DNA of 64,000 nucleotides from Sesamum alatum (taxonomy: Eukaryota > Streptophyta > Magnoliopsida > Lamiales > Pedaliaceae). The stretch spans positions 29,391,966-29,455,965 of the forward strand of contig JACGWO010000001.1 in NCBI GenBank assembly GCA_034509735.1, in the 5' to 3' direction. Both the position numbers and the translations under genes were made by a program. The notes beneath the pieces are model-generated. The model ran no database searches. It was not told the origin of the DNA and worked only from the letters and a program-made list of their open reading frames with translations. This document shows positions 24,719 to 36,868 of this stretch, piece after piece; position 1 is the first letter of the stretch; every line of letters begins with the position of its first letter.

Positions 24719-27700
24719 ATGATTAATGCAGCTGTTTGGAATGTGCGAGGGCTGAACCGAAGAGACCACCAAGTGGTAGTTGGCGATCTTGTTTCAGACC
24801 ACATGTTATGTTTTCTTGGTATTCTTGAAACTCGTGTTTCTTTGGTTAATGTTGATCGTGTACAATCTTGTGTACTTCCTCGTTGGAATTGGTTTTCTGA
24901 TTATTCTGTTGTTGGTAACCGTATTTGGCTTGCTTGGAATGATGATGAACTTGATGTAGAGGTTCTAATGGTACACTTACAATTCATACACTGCAAGTTG
25001 TTTATTCGTAGACATCATTTCTATACCCTTGCTACAGTTGTCTATGGGTCTAATGAGGTTGGGACTAGACGTGACCTTTTGCAGGAGCTCAGTAGATTTC
25101 CTTGGGAATATCTGATCAGCCATGGCTGGTTCTTGGGGATTTTAATACGGTGGTGGACATGAGCGAGGTATGTGGGCGGTCGGGTGACATCCGTGTCGCT
25201 ATGGAGGAATTTCGGAGGTGCTTGATTGACACTGGACTTATTCACCTACCCATGCAGGGGTGTACGTTTTCATGGCACAATTGCAGTGATGATCACCGGA
25301 GCCTATGGAAGAAGCTTGACCGTATGCTTGTCAATGACAGTTGGTTCCGATAGTGGCCGGATAGCTGTTACCACAGTCTTAACCCCCGGACTTCGGATCA
25401 CTCTCCTTTGGTTCTTCAAGGTACTTCCTTTATCTCGCCGGTCGGCATGTTTCAAATTTGATAATTATTTTGGCTTCCTCTCCGTCCTTTATTCCTATAG
25501 TTCGGGATGTCTGGCGTCATCAGATTGAGGGTACGGCTATGTATGAGGTTACACGGAAACTGAAAGCACTGAAACCTATTTTTCGTGCTGAGAGGAGGAA
25601 AAAAGGAGACCTCGCCCAAAACGTCAAACTAGCGGCAGAATTTCTTGCATTAGCATAATCGGTGCTACAGTTGGATAGGCACAACTCTCTTATTTTACAT
25701 CTGGAGTATTGTTGTCGGGTGGTTTTCTCGAAGGCCACTAAATTGGAACAAAGAATGTTACAGCAACGGGCAAAGATTCAATGGCTCAAAGGAGGGGACC
25801 AGTGTACTCGGGTTTTCTTTCGTAAGGTGGCCAAAAGGCGTGCGTCTAAATGTATTTTTAAGATCAGCACTTCTGATGGCCATATTAAGACGGACTACCA
25901 AGAGGTTGTTGACGAGTTTGTGAACTATTACAAGGACTTCTTGGAGGAGATTCGTCGGATTAGACATATTGATATTTCGTTATCTCCGCATGGGCACGAC
26001 ATATTTTAACGGATTATGAATCCTCCCAACTTGTGATGCCGGTCACTAGGGCAGAGGTGAAAGAGGCTTTCTTTGACATTGCAGAGGATAAATCTCCAGG
26101 TCCAGATAGCTATCCAGCAGGGTTCTACAAAGCGGCATGGCCTATTATTGGAGACGAGCGTTGTTAAGGCGGTGATTGATTTTTCAATCATGGACGATTA
26201 CTGAAGCAGGTTAATGCTACTTTTGCTTGCACTCATTCCTAAAGTTCAATTCCCCGGTCACTGTGGCCGATTTCCGGCCTATTTCGTGTTGCAACGTGTT
26301 GTATAAAGCGATCACGAAGATTATGGTGCAGCGGCTTCGGCCTTTGCTGGATAGGTTAATTAGTTTGACTCAGAATGCTTTTGTTCCAGGCCGATCTATT
26401 AGTGATAATATCTTGTTGGCACAGGGAGCTTTTCGATGGGTACAATCAACAACGTTCACCTCCGAGATTGTGCCTTGAGAGTGGACTTGAGAAAGGCTTA
26501 TGACACGGTCGAATGGGACTTCCTATTAGCAACTTTGGATCTTTTCGGTTTCCCCGCATCAAATTTCGGAGGTGGGGGAGGAAGTGTGTTACAACGACCT
26601 CCTTTTCGGTGTGCCTTAATGGTAGCATTTAATGGTTTTTTTACCGGAAACACGAGGGTTAAGACAAGGTGACCCAATGTCGCGCTTACCTTTTTTTGTT
26701 ATGGTTATGGAGGTACTTCGGATGCTTATCCAACATCTTATTGAACAGGATGAAGGATTTCGGTTCCACTGGAAGTGCCAGGAGGTTGGACTTTTCCAGT
26801 TGAGTTTCGCCGACGATCTGTTGCTAATTCAGTTAGTGCTGATAAGGGTCGGTGGGTGTTTTCCATAGGGGCCTTCAAATTTTTTCGGGTCTTCTGGATT
26901 ATTTGCCAACCCTGCTAAGAGTCAGATTATTATCTCCAAATTCGCCCAGGACAACAAGGATGCACTCCTGCAGTTATTGGGATTCCAGGAGGGCCTATTG
27001 CCGGTTAGATACCTTGGTCTCCCACTTCTGCTCTTCACGTCTTAAAATATCATATTGCCAGCCTCTGTTGCAGAAAATTGAGAAGCGAACTAAAAGTTGG
27101 GAAGGTGTACAGCTAACATTCGCGGGACGTGTTCAGTTGATTAAATCAGTCCTCATGGCAGGCTTTAACACTTACTGGTCCTTGGCATTTATTTTTGCCA
27201 AAAAAAGGATTAATTGGTTGCATTGAGCAGTTGATGAGAAAATTTCCTTTGGAAAAGGATCCTCACAAGTCGGGATACAATACGCGAAAGTTGCTTTGGT
27301 CACAAGTGTGTCTACCTAAAGAGGAAAGGTGGTCAAGGTATATTGAGATGTTCAGAACACTTAACTATGCCTTGATGAGTAAACACCTGTGGTCGGTTAT
27401 AAATCATAGTACTTCTTCTTCTATCTAGGTGGCGTGGATCTGCCATTACAGGACTTCGTGGTAAATCTGTTTGGACGGTGGGAGACAAAGCGGGATCAAT
27501 GGCATGGAGGAAGCTTCTCCGCCTGCGACCTATTTTGAAGCCTCAGATTTGATTACATTATTGGTGATGGTGGTTCCACATCTCTTATGGCATGACCCTT
27601 GCACCACTAGGCCCTCTTATTCAGCACATACCAAGGGGTCCTGGCTTGACTGGAACATTAGGTACTGATTTATGAAATCTGTCATCTCGAGGGGAATGGA

Positions 27701-28399
27701 ATTGGCCACTTATCACAGACCATGGAGTGCTTGGGTTTTTTTGCAGTCCTGCCCACCATCATGGTGGACAGGATCGATTGCCTTTGGAGAGGGACAGGAA
27801 AAGGTTTTTCTATATCGGAGGCATATAGAGCTCTACGGACATCCTCACCAAGAGTTGTTTGGTTTTCACTTCTTTTGGGGCCTTTTAAATCCCACGCAAC
27901 ACCTTTATCCTGTGGCTTGCTATCCTTGGATGATTATCCACTTTGGATAAGCCTTGGTTTCTTCACTTGGACACTGACTTGTTTCTATGCATATGACGAA
28001 CAATCTGAAACTCATACTCACATGTTCTTTGATTGTCGTTTTGAGGGCGTCAATGCCTTGGAGCCATCAGACGCAGAGTCCGGTTTCCATGGGCCGAACC
28101 GTGGAGAGATGGAATACGGATGTTACTTGGGCATCTACAAGGTGGAGAGACGAAGGCATGTATTAATGCGGCATATAGAGCTTTGTTGGCTTCATTTATC
28201 TACCACCTATGGCAAGAACGCAACCGAAGGAGGTTTCCAAGCAACCGAGCGTACTGCTGATACGATAGGGAGATTAGTGGTTGAGGAAATCCGACAACTT
28301 ATTTTGAGTTCTGATCTTCCTTGTGGAAATATTAGGGGTACATTAGCATTATTTAGACCTGTGGCGGATCCCTTGACTCATTTCCAAGGTTCCGATTGA
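24719..28399 (+). pseudogene. LINE B ORF2 (endonuclease / reverse transcriptase / zf-RVT), heavily frameshifted
   Basis: It starts MINAAVWNVRGLNRRDHQ, homologous to the LINE A ORF2 start. The endonuclease motif LGDFNTVVDMSE is near 25115-25160 in one frame and PRTSDHSPLVL near 25387 in another. The reverse transcriptase core appears in pieces (FRPISCCNVLYKAITKIM; AFVPGRSISDNILLAQ; VDLRKAYDTVEWDFL; GLRQGDPMS), with the catalytic motif FADD at 26806-26817. The C-terminal zf-RVT is very broken, although the nested copy at 17311 is nearly intact over the same stretch. The open end at 28399 (THFQGSD) matches the family end. The protein is non-functional. Confidence 0.9.
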
Positions 28400-28465
28400 T
28401 TGACATTGTACTTTTTGTAACTCTTTTCTATTTTAATGAAACTTACCTTTATTGAAAAAAAAAAA

Positions 28466-28840
28466 TGAGTTATCTATTAGTCAATGATAAGGACTGAAAG
28501 CACAAGGTGTTTTCTATGATTGTGTTGAGCATTAGGCATGTATCCGGACGTACGATTGATTATGAAGGTTCTCCTAGCCCTCAATATGGCAAAGATAAAA
28601 CTTCATTAGTGTCTAAACTTGCTTAAAGAGTTTGTCGTTGCGCAAAGGTCAAAGCTGAGTCCATGGCTCGAAAGAGTGTTCTAGACGTAGTCCTAATGCA
28701 TTTTTATGTCGAATAAGATGAAGTCCTAGTCGTATATAATCGAAGCGTGGCATTAATATTGATTATTAGAGTCAATACGAATATATTTATAGCCAGAAAT
28801 GAGTCATCTATCAGTCAATGATAAGGACTGAAAACACAAG
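28466..28840 (+). repeat. 334-bp satellite array, last visible monomer before the gap
   Basis: About 1.1 monomers in forward orientation follow the LINE B tail and run into the N-run. The monomer type matches the one expected next in the order seen at 22000 (aaagataaaa then ttcattagtg and cttgcttaaag). The array therefore probably continues into the gap. Confidence 0.94.
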
Positions 28841-29340
28841 NNNNNNNNNNNNNNNNNNNNNNNNNNNNNNNNNNNNNNNNNNNNNNNNNNNNNNNNNNNN
28901 NNNNNNNNNNNNNNNNNNNNNNNNNNNNNNNNNNNNNNNNNNNNNNNNNNNNNNNNNNNNNNNNNNNNNNNNNNNNNNNNNNNNNNNNNNNNNNNNNNNN
29001 NNNNNNNNNNNNNNNNNNNNNNNNNNNNNNNNNNNNNNNNNNNNNNNNNNNNNNNNNNNNNNNNNNNNNNNNNNNNNNNNNNNNNNNNNNNNNNNNNNNN
29101 NNNNNNNNNNNNNNNNNNNNNNNNNNNNNNNNNNNNNNNNNNNNNNNNNNNNNNNNNNNNNNNNNNNNNNNNNNNNNNNNNNNNNNNNNNNNNNNNNNNN
29201 NNNNNNNNNNNNNNNNNNNNNNNNNNNNNNNNNNNNNNNNNNNNNNNNNNNNNNNNNNNNNNNNNNNNNNNNNNNNNNNNNNNNNNNNNNNNNNNNNNNN
29301 NNNNNNNNNNNNNNNNNNNNNNNNNNNNNNNNNNNNNNNN
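28841..29340. other. Assembly gap of exactly 500 N
   Basis: All bases are N. The round length suggests a scaffolding placeholder, not a measured distance. Satellite lies on the left and unrelated AT-rich DNA on the right, so the true end of the satellite array is hidden here. Translations across it have no meaning. Confidence 0.99.
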
Positions 29341-30965
29341 ATATATACATATCATTCAATAAAAATTTTAAATAAATAAACGTGAAATTTAATAAATAAA
29401 ATATTGCTGGATAACTTAAAAAATTGAAGAACTTTAGTACAAATAAAAACATACAAACTAATTTAAGCGAAAAATTCAGGTCCAAATTCCGCACCGGAAA
29501 AGAAGGCAACAAATACAAGATTTCAATTGCTTTTCTAATTGTAACTGTGAAAAAAAGTAGATGTTTATGAATCATTATTAGATAAAATTATTATATTCAA
29601 TAGTGATTACGTAGAGAAACCATGACTATTTAATTGAAATAATATGGATGAATTATTTTAGTTAAAAGTAAATATCTAAATAAAAAATCATTCATCGATG
29701 AAACAAATTACAAAAGCAATTAATAGAATATGAAGCCTAAAAGATAACTACAAAATAAAATTAAAAAAAATTTCAAGTAAATACTTTGGAATTAGTAATA
29801 ACAAATACAAAACTTATAAAATCATAAAGTTTTACGAAGTAAAGAATAACACTTCGCGGTAGATTGGCAAAGCAAAACATCAAAATAAGATTAACCAAAA
29901 CACATAGGAAAATACATAAGAGACTTGAAATTGGGCAGCAAAAATGAAAAAGATAGAAAAATCATTTGGTATTGCATCAGGCAAAAAAGCCAGCACTACT
30001 ATATCAAGTTACCTTTTCACATTAATGAAAAATATGCTATCTACGAAATATATATGTAAAAGGCAATGAAAAGACACAATAATTATGAAGAAGAACTAAA
30101 CAAATTGAAATAACTCAATGTAAAGAAATATTTGAAAATTTATAATTGTAATTTCTAAAATAATTTATTTGAACTAAACACAAAAAATTATTATAGTTGT
30201 TACTTTATAAAAACAATTATAAGCAAAAAATTAAAATTGAAAAATTCATATATTTGTCAAGTATGAAACATCATTTTTCACTGTCATGCATGCATACCTA
30301 TGAAGCTCATGATATATTTTATATTATTTCGATAGATCAACAAAAATAAAATTATTCACTGAATAAAAAAAGATATTATTCATACGGGCGAATATGTCAA
30401 AATGTCTTTTATAACATAATATAATTGAATTTTTGTAGTAGGAGGAATCGAATTAAGAACGTTTAGAAGATAGTCTATCAATTTTTAAATGGGTAAAACT
30501 CATTTTGATACCCTAGTTATATTATTAATATCATTGGTACTTAAGTAATTATAAAATTTTTCATTGGTACCGAGTTTTATCATTAATATCCTTCGATACC
30601 CATTTGCGTTTTTCATTTAATTTTTCTATCATCCTTTTATGTAATTGTCAACATTTTACCCTTAGATATTAAACAATAATAATTATAACAAATAAAAACT
30701 TGCACAAAATTTTTATCAATATATTTTTGTGTTTATTTAAACCATTATAGTTTCATTTCCATATTTGGTTATCAAAATTATTATATTTTACTTTGACATG
30801 TTTTACTATCTTCATGCCAAATATTTACCAAAAAACGAAAAACTCATTATTAAATACATTATATTAATAGTCAAGTCCATCAAGGAATATATTTGAAGTA
30901 GAAATTTGTTCTAATATAATTAAGAATAGGACTTAAATATTTGTTCTTCATCAAAAATATTGTTG

Positions 30966-31497
30966 CATTTAATCGAGATAGTAAAGTTTGATTGCAAAAT
31001 CTTAAATTTATATTCAAAAGTTTAAATTTCATATTACAAATTTTCAAAAATTACAATGCTTATTGAATTTTATGATTTTGCAATGCATTTTGTAGGTTAC
31101 TTGTAATATAATTAGTTATAAAGTAATGGGTTGTCTTATAAATATTAATAGATAAACTGAGTAGAAAATAACAAAACAAATATAATAAAGATATAGAACT
31201 GAAATATTTATTTTTAGTCAAAATACTTTTACATTTAATCGAGAAATTAAAGTTTGATTGAAAAAACCTAAATTTATATTCAAAAGTTTAAACTTTATAT
31301 TACAAATTTTCAAAAAATAAAATGCAGATTGAATTTTGTGAGGTTGCAATGCATTTTATATTTTACTTGTAATATAATTAATTACTTAGTAATGGATTAT
31401 CTTATAAATATTAATAGATAAAGTGAGTAAAAAATATTAAAATAACAAAATATATCAAGCATAATACTACAATGTCAAAAAAATAAAAATTAAATGG
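30966..31497 (+). repeat. Two tandem sub-repeats of about 266 bp
   Basis: The word catttaatcgag begins at 30966 and again at 31232, and the following about 230 bp are alike (attcaaaagtttaaa, ttacttgtaatataatta, cttataaatattaatagata). A further copy at 32124 comes from the larger 894-bp duplication. There is no coding potential. Confidence 0.8.
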
Positions 31498-32838
31498 TTC
31501 AAAAGACAAAATATATTGATTGAAAAATCATTCAAAATTTTACTTTAGTGTATTTTTTTAATTTATTTTTTGTATTATCTTTTTATGTAATGGGGTTTTT
31601 TCCTGTGATCATAACTCACGGAACATAAAGAATTTTACCCATTTAAAATTAATATAGTGGTGGTGTTTAAGTTTTTAATCTTAATTGACATTAGGGATTA
31701 AAATAAATTCGATAAAAAAACTGAGAAAGAACCAAAAGAAAACATCAATTTGAATGAAATTGAAAAACTTAATTTATCAGTGCTAGTAAAAATTAAAAAA
31801 AAAATATCTAACAAATATGATAATGGAAGATCTCAATTTAAAAACAACGACTTTAGCTTATTAAATTAAAAATTTACTGCATATAGTAGGAGGTTTATAT
31901 AACTTTGGTGCATGAATGAAAAGCATATGATTAAAATGATTAATATACAATGCATGTTGAATTTTGTGATCTTACAATGCATTTTGTAGGTTACTTGTAA
32001 TATAATTAATTACAAAGTAATGGTGTCTTATAAATATTAATAGATAAAGTGAGTACAAAATAACAAAACAAATATAATAAAGATATAGGACTGAAACATT
32101 TATTTTTAGTCAAAATACTTTTGCATTTAATCGAGATATTAAAGTTTGATTAAAAAAATCAAAATTTATATTCAAAAGTATAAATTTTATATTACAAATT
32201 TTAAAAAATTAAAATGTAGATTGAATTTTGTGAGGTTGCAATACATTTTTATTTTACTTGTAATATAATTAATTACTTAGTAATGGGTTATCTTATAAAT
32301 ATTAATAGATAAAGTGAGTAGAAAATAATAAAATAATAAAATATATCAAGCATAATACTACAATGTCAAAAAAATAAAAATTAAATGGTTCAAAAGACAA
32401 ACTATATTGATTGAAAAATCATTCAAAATTTTGCTTTAGTGTATTTTTTTTATTTTGTGTGTTATCTTTTTATGTAATGGCCTTTTTTCCTTGGATCATA
32501 ACTCAGGGAACATAAGAATTTTACCCATATAAAAATTAATATAGTGGTGGTCTTTAAGTTTTTAATCCTAATTGACATTAGGGATTAAAATAAATTCGAT
32601 AAAAAAATTGAGAAAGAACAAAAAAAAAAAAAACGCATCAATTTGAATGAAATTGAAAAAACTTACTTTATCAGTGCTAGTAAAAATAAAAAAAAAAATC
32701 TAACAAATATGATAATGGAAGATCTCAATTTAAAAATAACGATTTTAGCTGATTAAATTAAAAATTTACTACATATAGTAGGAGATTTATATAACTTTGG
32801 TGCATGAATGAAAAGTATAGGATTAAAATGAATAATAA
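31052..32838 (+). repeat. Tandem duplication, period about 894 bp, two copies
   Basis: Copy one is 31052-31945 and copy two 31946-32838. They match along their full length with small indels; for example caagcataatactacaatgt, cagtgctagtaaaaa and tggtgcatgaatgaaaag occur in each at the same offset. The high similarity suggests a recent duplication compared with other repeats here. No gene lies in it. Confidence 0.9.
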
Positions 32839-33100
32839 ATAATTACTGATAAGATACATAATTTTTTTTGGATGAATATTATATTCTAATTGTGAAGGTG
32901 GAATCTAGTATAGATAAAACACTAATTTTGAATATAGGATCTTCTTTTACATAAATACAAAATTTAAAATTAAAATAGATAAGATCTTCTAACCAATGAG
33001 ATTTTTTCTTAACAATTAAAAAACTCAAAATTCTAAGAATTGAGAAATGAGTCAAAATTAGCTTAATTACGGTCAACTATCGTTTTGCTATATATATAAA

Positions 33101-33356
33101 CTAGCATGAATCCCGTGCTATGCACGGAAGATTTTAAATTCTATAATATTTACATAAATTCTGAATTTTATAATTGTTTGTCATATTTTAATAACCATCT
33201 TATTATATAAGAACAAAATTATTATATAAATTCAATATTAAATTCTTTATAATTTTATTTACGGAATATTTTGATAATAACAATAGATATTATAATATGT
33301 TTACACATTGCTGGACAAATATTTTATAAGATTCAAATACCACATATATATATATA
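33101..33356 (-). mobile_element. Helitron-like 3' terminus, copy A
   Basis: On the minus strand the sequence ends with a GC hairpin (ccgtgc / gcacgg, three-base loop, 33113-33127), an 8-nt spacer and CTAG followed by T. Hairpin, short spacer and CTRR with a 3' T is the known 3' signature of plant Helitrons. The 256-bp unit is repeated directly after it. No RepHel coding sequence and no matching 5' TC end were found, so at most it is a terminal fragment or a non-autonomous element. Confidence 0.5.
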
Positions 33357-33612
33357 CTAGCATGAATTCCGTATTATGCATGGAAGATTTTAAATTTTAT
33401 AATATTTTCATAAGTTCTAAATTTTATAATTGTTTGTCATATTTTATAACCATCTTATTATATAAGAACAAAATTATTATTTAAATTCAATATTAAATTC
33501 TTTATAATTTTATTTACGGAATATTTTGATATTAGCAATAGATATTATAATATGTTTACACATTGCTGGACAAATATTTTATAAGATTCAAATACCACAT
33601 TTATATATATAA
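33357..33612 (-). mobile_element. Helitron-like 3' terminus, tandem copy B
   Basis: This is a second copy of the previous unit with about 95 % similarity by eye. The actagcatgaat terminus is kept, but the hairpin is partly destroyed (ccgta / tgcatgg). Both units end in a tatatata tract followed by the next unit or by unrelated DNA. A more decayed relative may lie at about 34160-34320. Confidence 0.5.
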
Positions 33613-34319
33613 TTTCTTATTCAATTAATATATTTTTAGTAAAATAAAAATATTAGTATTAAATACATTATTTTAAATTATTGTCATATTACCCTGTAAT
33701 ATAAATTCCCCTAAAAGAATATGATTCGAATTAAATGATCTTTATAAAATTTCTCGAAACAATAATAAGAAAATATTAATAACACTGGAAAAAATGTTAC
33801 AATATCTTAAACTAATAAAAAAGCAAAGATATATATATATATATATACTTATATCTCTAAATTATATGCTAACAGTAAAAATATACAATAAGAAATTTGG
33901 AAGGCACAAACATAACATATACAATTAAAGTTTCTAGTAGTTGGGTTCATGCTCATTTATCATAGATACTGTCAGATCATCGAGTTACTTATTAATGAAT
34001 AATTCCTTTTATCATGATGAATTCCAACTTCAACTCATTATTTTTCACTTAATATTGAACTTGTTAATTGCCTACGATTTTATTTATCTTTTTGTCGGTT
34101 TTATTTTATTTTGAAAGACCAAATAATAAAAATTAAATAATTTACTCATAAATTTTAATTTCTATACATACTCTCACAAATCTTAATTTTTGGCATGCCA
34201 TTAAACATAAAAGTATGTCATATTCTAATGACCCCTTACTATGTATAATAGTTCAAACTTATTTATACAAAACTCAATAGTGAATTGTTACTAAGTTTAT
34301 TTACTGAATATTTTGAAAA
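33613..34319. other. AT-rich DNA, no gene recognised
   Basis: The stretch has no convincing ORF or RNA gene. It contains an AT microsatellite at about 33829-33847 and, at 34160-34320, a decayed resemblance to the 33101-33612 units (words such as agtatgtcatattctaatga and tttactgaatattttgaaaa). Confidence 0.6.
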
Positions 34320-34560
34320 GGGTAAATTGCACTTTGACATCCGAATTATGCTCGTTTTTATACTTTGTCATTTAAACTTTTTTTCATGTCAACTTACCAT
34401 CTCAATTTTGCAAAATTTACACTTTGAAATATATGACCATTTTCTGGTCGATTTTTCTATCGTAAAAATATCACATGCAGTGCACGTGTGATATTTAAGG
34501 GCAATATAGTGTTGTTTTTTCAGCATGTGCACTGCATGTAATGATTTTCTGGTAGAAAAC
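34320..34560. repeat. Small fold-back repeat with inverted arms of about 40 bp
   Basis: The block starts gggtaaattgcactttgaca, a style of sequence common in plant intergenic repeats. Its right half forms an inverted repeat: the arm near 34450-34492 (containing atgcagtgcac) pairs with 34518-34558 (containing gtgcactgcat). No protein is encoded. The repeat class is not known. Confidence 0.55.
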
Positions 34561-34599
34561 TAATTTAAGAAAAATATTCATGACTATATCTCCACACCT

Positions 34600-35935
34600 A
34601 AATAAAGAGGGCGGTAAATGCAAACTTTTTGGTTTACTTATTCTAATTGAAATTGAAAAAGAAAGATGTTGATGAACTATTATTAGATAAAACTATATAT
34701 TCATTTAGTGATCAAGTAGAGAAATCATGATTTTGATTGAGACAAATTATGAAATTATAAATAAAATTATATGACCGGATTATTATAGCTAAAGATAAAT
34801 ATTTGAATAGCAAAATCGTTAATATATAAGAGCAAATAAATAAATTATAAAATTACAAAACTTATAAGAAGTAAATATAAGAATACATCATGATATTCTC
34901 CATAAAAAAATAATATTTAAGAGAAGAAGAAAAGAAGATTAACTAAAACACAAAAATAAAAAATACATAAGCAATGCGAAATTGGACATCAAAAAGCAAA
35001 AAAAAAAAAAAAAAAAAAAGGTAATGCATCAGGGAAAGAAGCTAGTTGTTGTATCAGGTTGTCATTTACATTAATGAAAAATATACTATCACGTTAGAAA
35101 TTGAGAAGCCTTTTTATTTTCTAAAAATAATTATAAAAAAAATTTGAAATTAAAAAATTCATATATTTTATCAAGTATGGTCGCCCTTTTGTATTGCAAT
35201 AAATTCAAACCTATGAAGCTTGCAATATATTTAATGTTAAAATTTTGATAAAGCAACATTCACAAAATTATTTCATTGAGGAAAAAATGTTCATATGGGA
35301 GATGGCAAAATGTATTTTGTAACATAAGTTCTTAAATTGTGCAGTTGCTTATGGTTTTTCAAACATGAATAACAATTAGATACTAAAAATAAAATCTAAT
35401 CAAAAAAATATTAAGAAAAAGGAAAAAACACTAATTTGAATAAAATTAATAATTTACTTTATCAGTAGTAATGAACAAATAAAAAATTATTATAGAAATA
35501 TGTCAATGAAAGATATAAATTGTAAAAATGATTGATTTACCTAATTATTTAAATTAAGAATTTATTCAATGAGATATACTAAGAGATTGATAATAAGTTT
35601 AGTGACTAAAAAATATATGGTTAAAAAGAAAATAAATTATTAGTGATAAGACATATATCTTTTATGATAAAAAAATAATCCTAAAATTTGAATTTGTTTA
35701 AAATAAATACAAATTGAATTAGTATCCTAATTTGAAGGCGAATCTAGTATAGATAAACACTAATTTTGAAGATATGATTTTTAGATAAAGGCAAATTTAA
35801 TTTTTAATTAAATTATATGAGATTTCTAACCAATGAGATTTTTTCTTAACAATTAAAAATTCAAAATCACCAGAAATTAGTATTTGGTCAAAATTAGCAC
35901 AATTGCGGTCAACCATCGTTTTGCTATATATATAG
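34600..35935. repeat. AT-rich dispersed repeat, copy II
   Basis: This is the shorter counterpart of 29341-33100, with the same order of conserved blocks and the same right end (gttttgctatatatata). It includes an A-run of about 22 bp at 34998-35019. The two copies have diverged through many indels, so the family is old. No ORF of note is present. Confidence 0.7.
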
Positions 35936-36854
35936 ATTAGAAAATAAATAAGTTAATATTATACTAAAATTATTTTAGTATATAAAAAGTTTAATAATCT
36001 TATTAGTAAAAATATTCATCAAACAAGACGAAAAATATTTTTTATGAATGAAAAATCTTGAAAATGAATGTTTTGTATTTATTCTCAATTATTTAGTTTA
36101 AATATAATAAAAATTATTATCAATGATCAACCACGTAGTAATTTCTGATGATATGATTATCTGTTCTAAAAAATTATGTACCAATATTATCACCGAAAGA
36201 AAAAAGAATCAGGGAACTTATATGTATTGTTAATGGAGCAAATAAAAATAAAACGTGTAACTTTTTGTCCTTTTGACCTTATACTTTCACTTTTCCGCCC
36301 AACTTTGTAGGGAAAAGAAGTTGGACTATGAAGGGATTTCATATATCCCGTTGTACTTCCCCTCCAACTATTCTCCCTAACCCAACACTAAATTTTTTCT
36401 TATACATCTATTTTTACTTTCACTTTACTTATACACTCACTTTTTACCCCAACCAAACAAAATCTTAAATAAAATTAAGATTAATGACAAGTTAACAATA
36501 AAAAACTATGAAAAACACAAAAGCAAATCAGCATGTTACCTAATGTTGACTTCGACGTAGTAGTTTTTAGGCGATTTGGTTATTTTTTCTTAAAAATTAT
36601 GTATCAGTATTATCAGCGAGAACGAGAAAATAATTTGAGAAAAATTATATATAGGGTAACATAGTAATTAAAAATAAAATATGTATTTTTTGCCTTATAA
36701 CTTTTTCATTGATTATCGCATAAATATATTAAATTGATATAAAATTAACTAGCACCCGTGTTTCCATTAATTTTTGAATGACGAGAGAAAGAAAGAAAAA
36801 AGTACTACTAGATATATTGTACAACCAAGTGAGGTTCCATATATTTCAATATAT
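35936..36854. other. AT-rich DNA, no gene recognised
   Basis: Nothing identifiable is present apart from a C/T-rich patch at about 36270-36460. No RNA gene or credible ORF is visible. Confidence 0.6.
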
Positions 36855-36868
36855 AAAAAGTTAGAATC
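36855..36868. repeat. Left target-site duplication of SINE
   Basis: The 14-bp word aaaaagttagaatc is repeated exactly at 37127-37140, directly after the SINE A-run. Confidence 0.9.

Larger units (their letters stand above)
23947..28464 (+). mobile_element. LINE family B, 5'-truncated copy with ORF1 and ORF2 remnants
   Basis: The element starts inside the DUF4283-like part of ORF1 (gggtcgtcgcccttac) and ends with an A-run at about 28455-28464. It breaks one satellite monomer: the left side stops at cgaatatattt and the right side resumes at atgagttatc. No target duplication is visible, and about five target bases (atagc) appear to be missing. It is the same family as the nested copy at 17311-18517. 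The downstream half has many 1-bp gains and losses against that copy. Confidence 0.93.
29341..33100. repeat. AT-rich dispersed repeat, copy I (expanded)
   Basis: No gene is seen. The sequence shares several blocks, in the same order and strand, with 34600-35935: a block near 29530-29680 with 34640-34830, a block near 29950-30050 with 34990-35090, and the last 220 bp (32900-33100) with 35740-35935. Both end in ttttgctatatatata. Copy I is longer because of added sequence, including the 894-bp tandem duplication at 31052-32838. The repeat type is unknown; a non-autonomous transposon is likely. Confidence 0.7.

Noticed and set aside
28804..29575. Long open frames of 180-250 codons across the gap
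   Set aside because: They consist almost wholly of unknown residues from the N-run.
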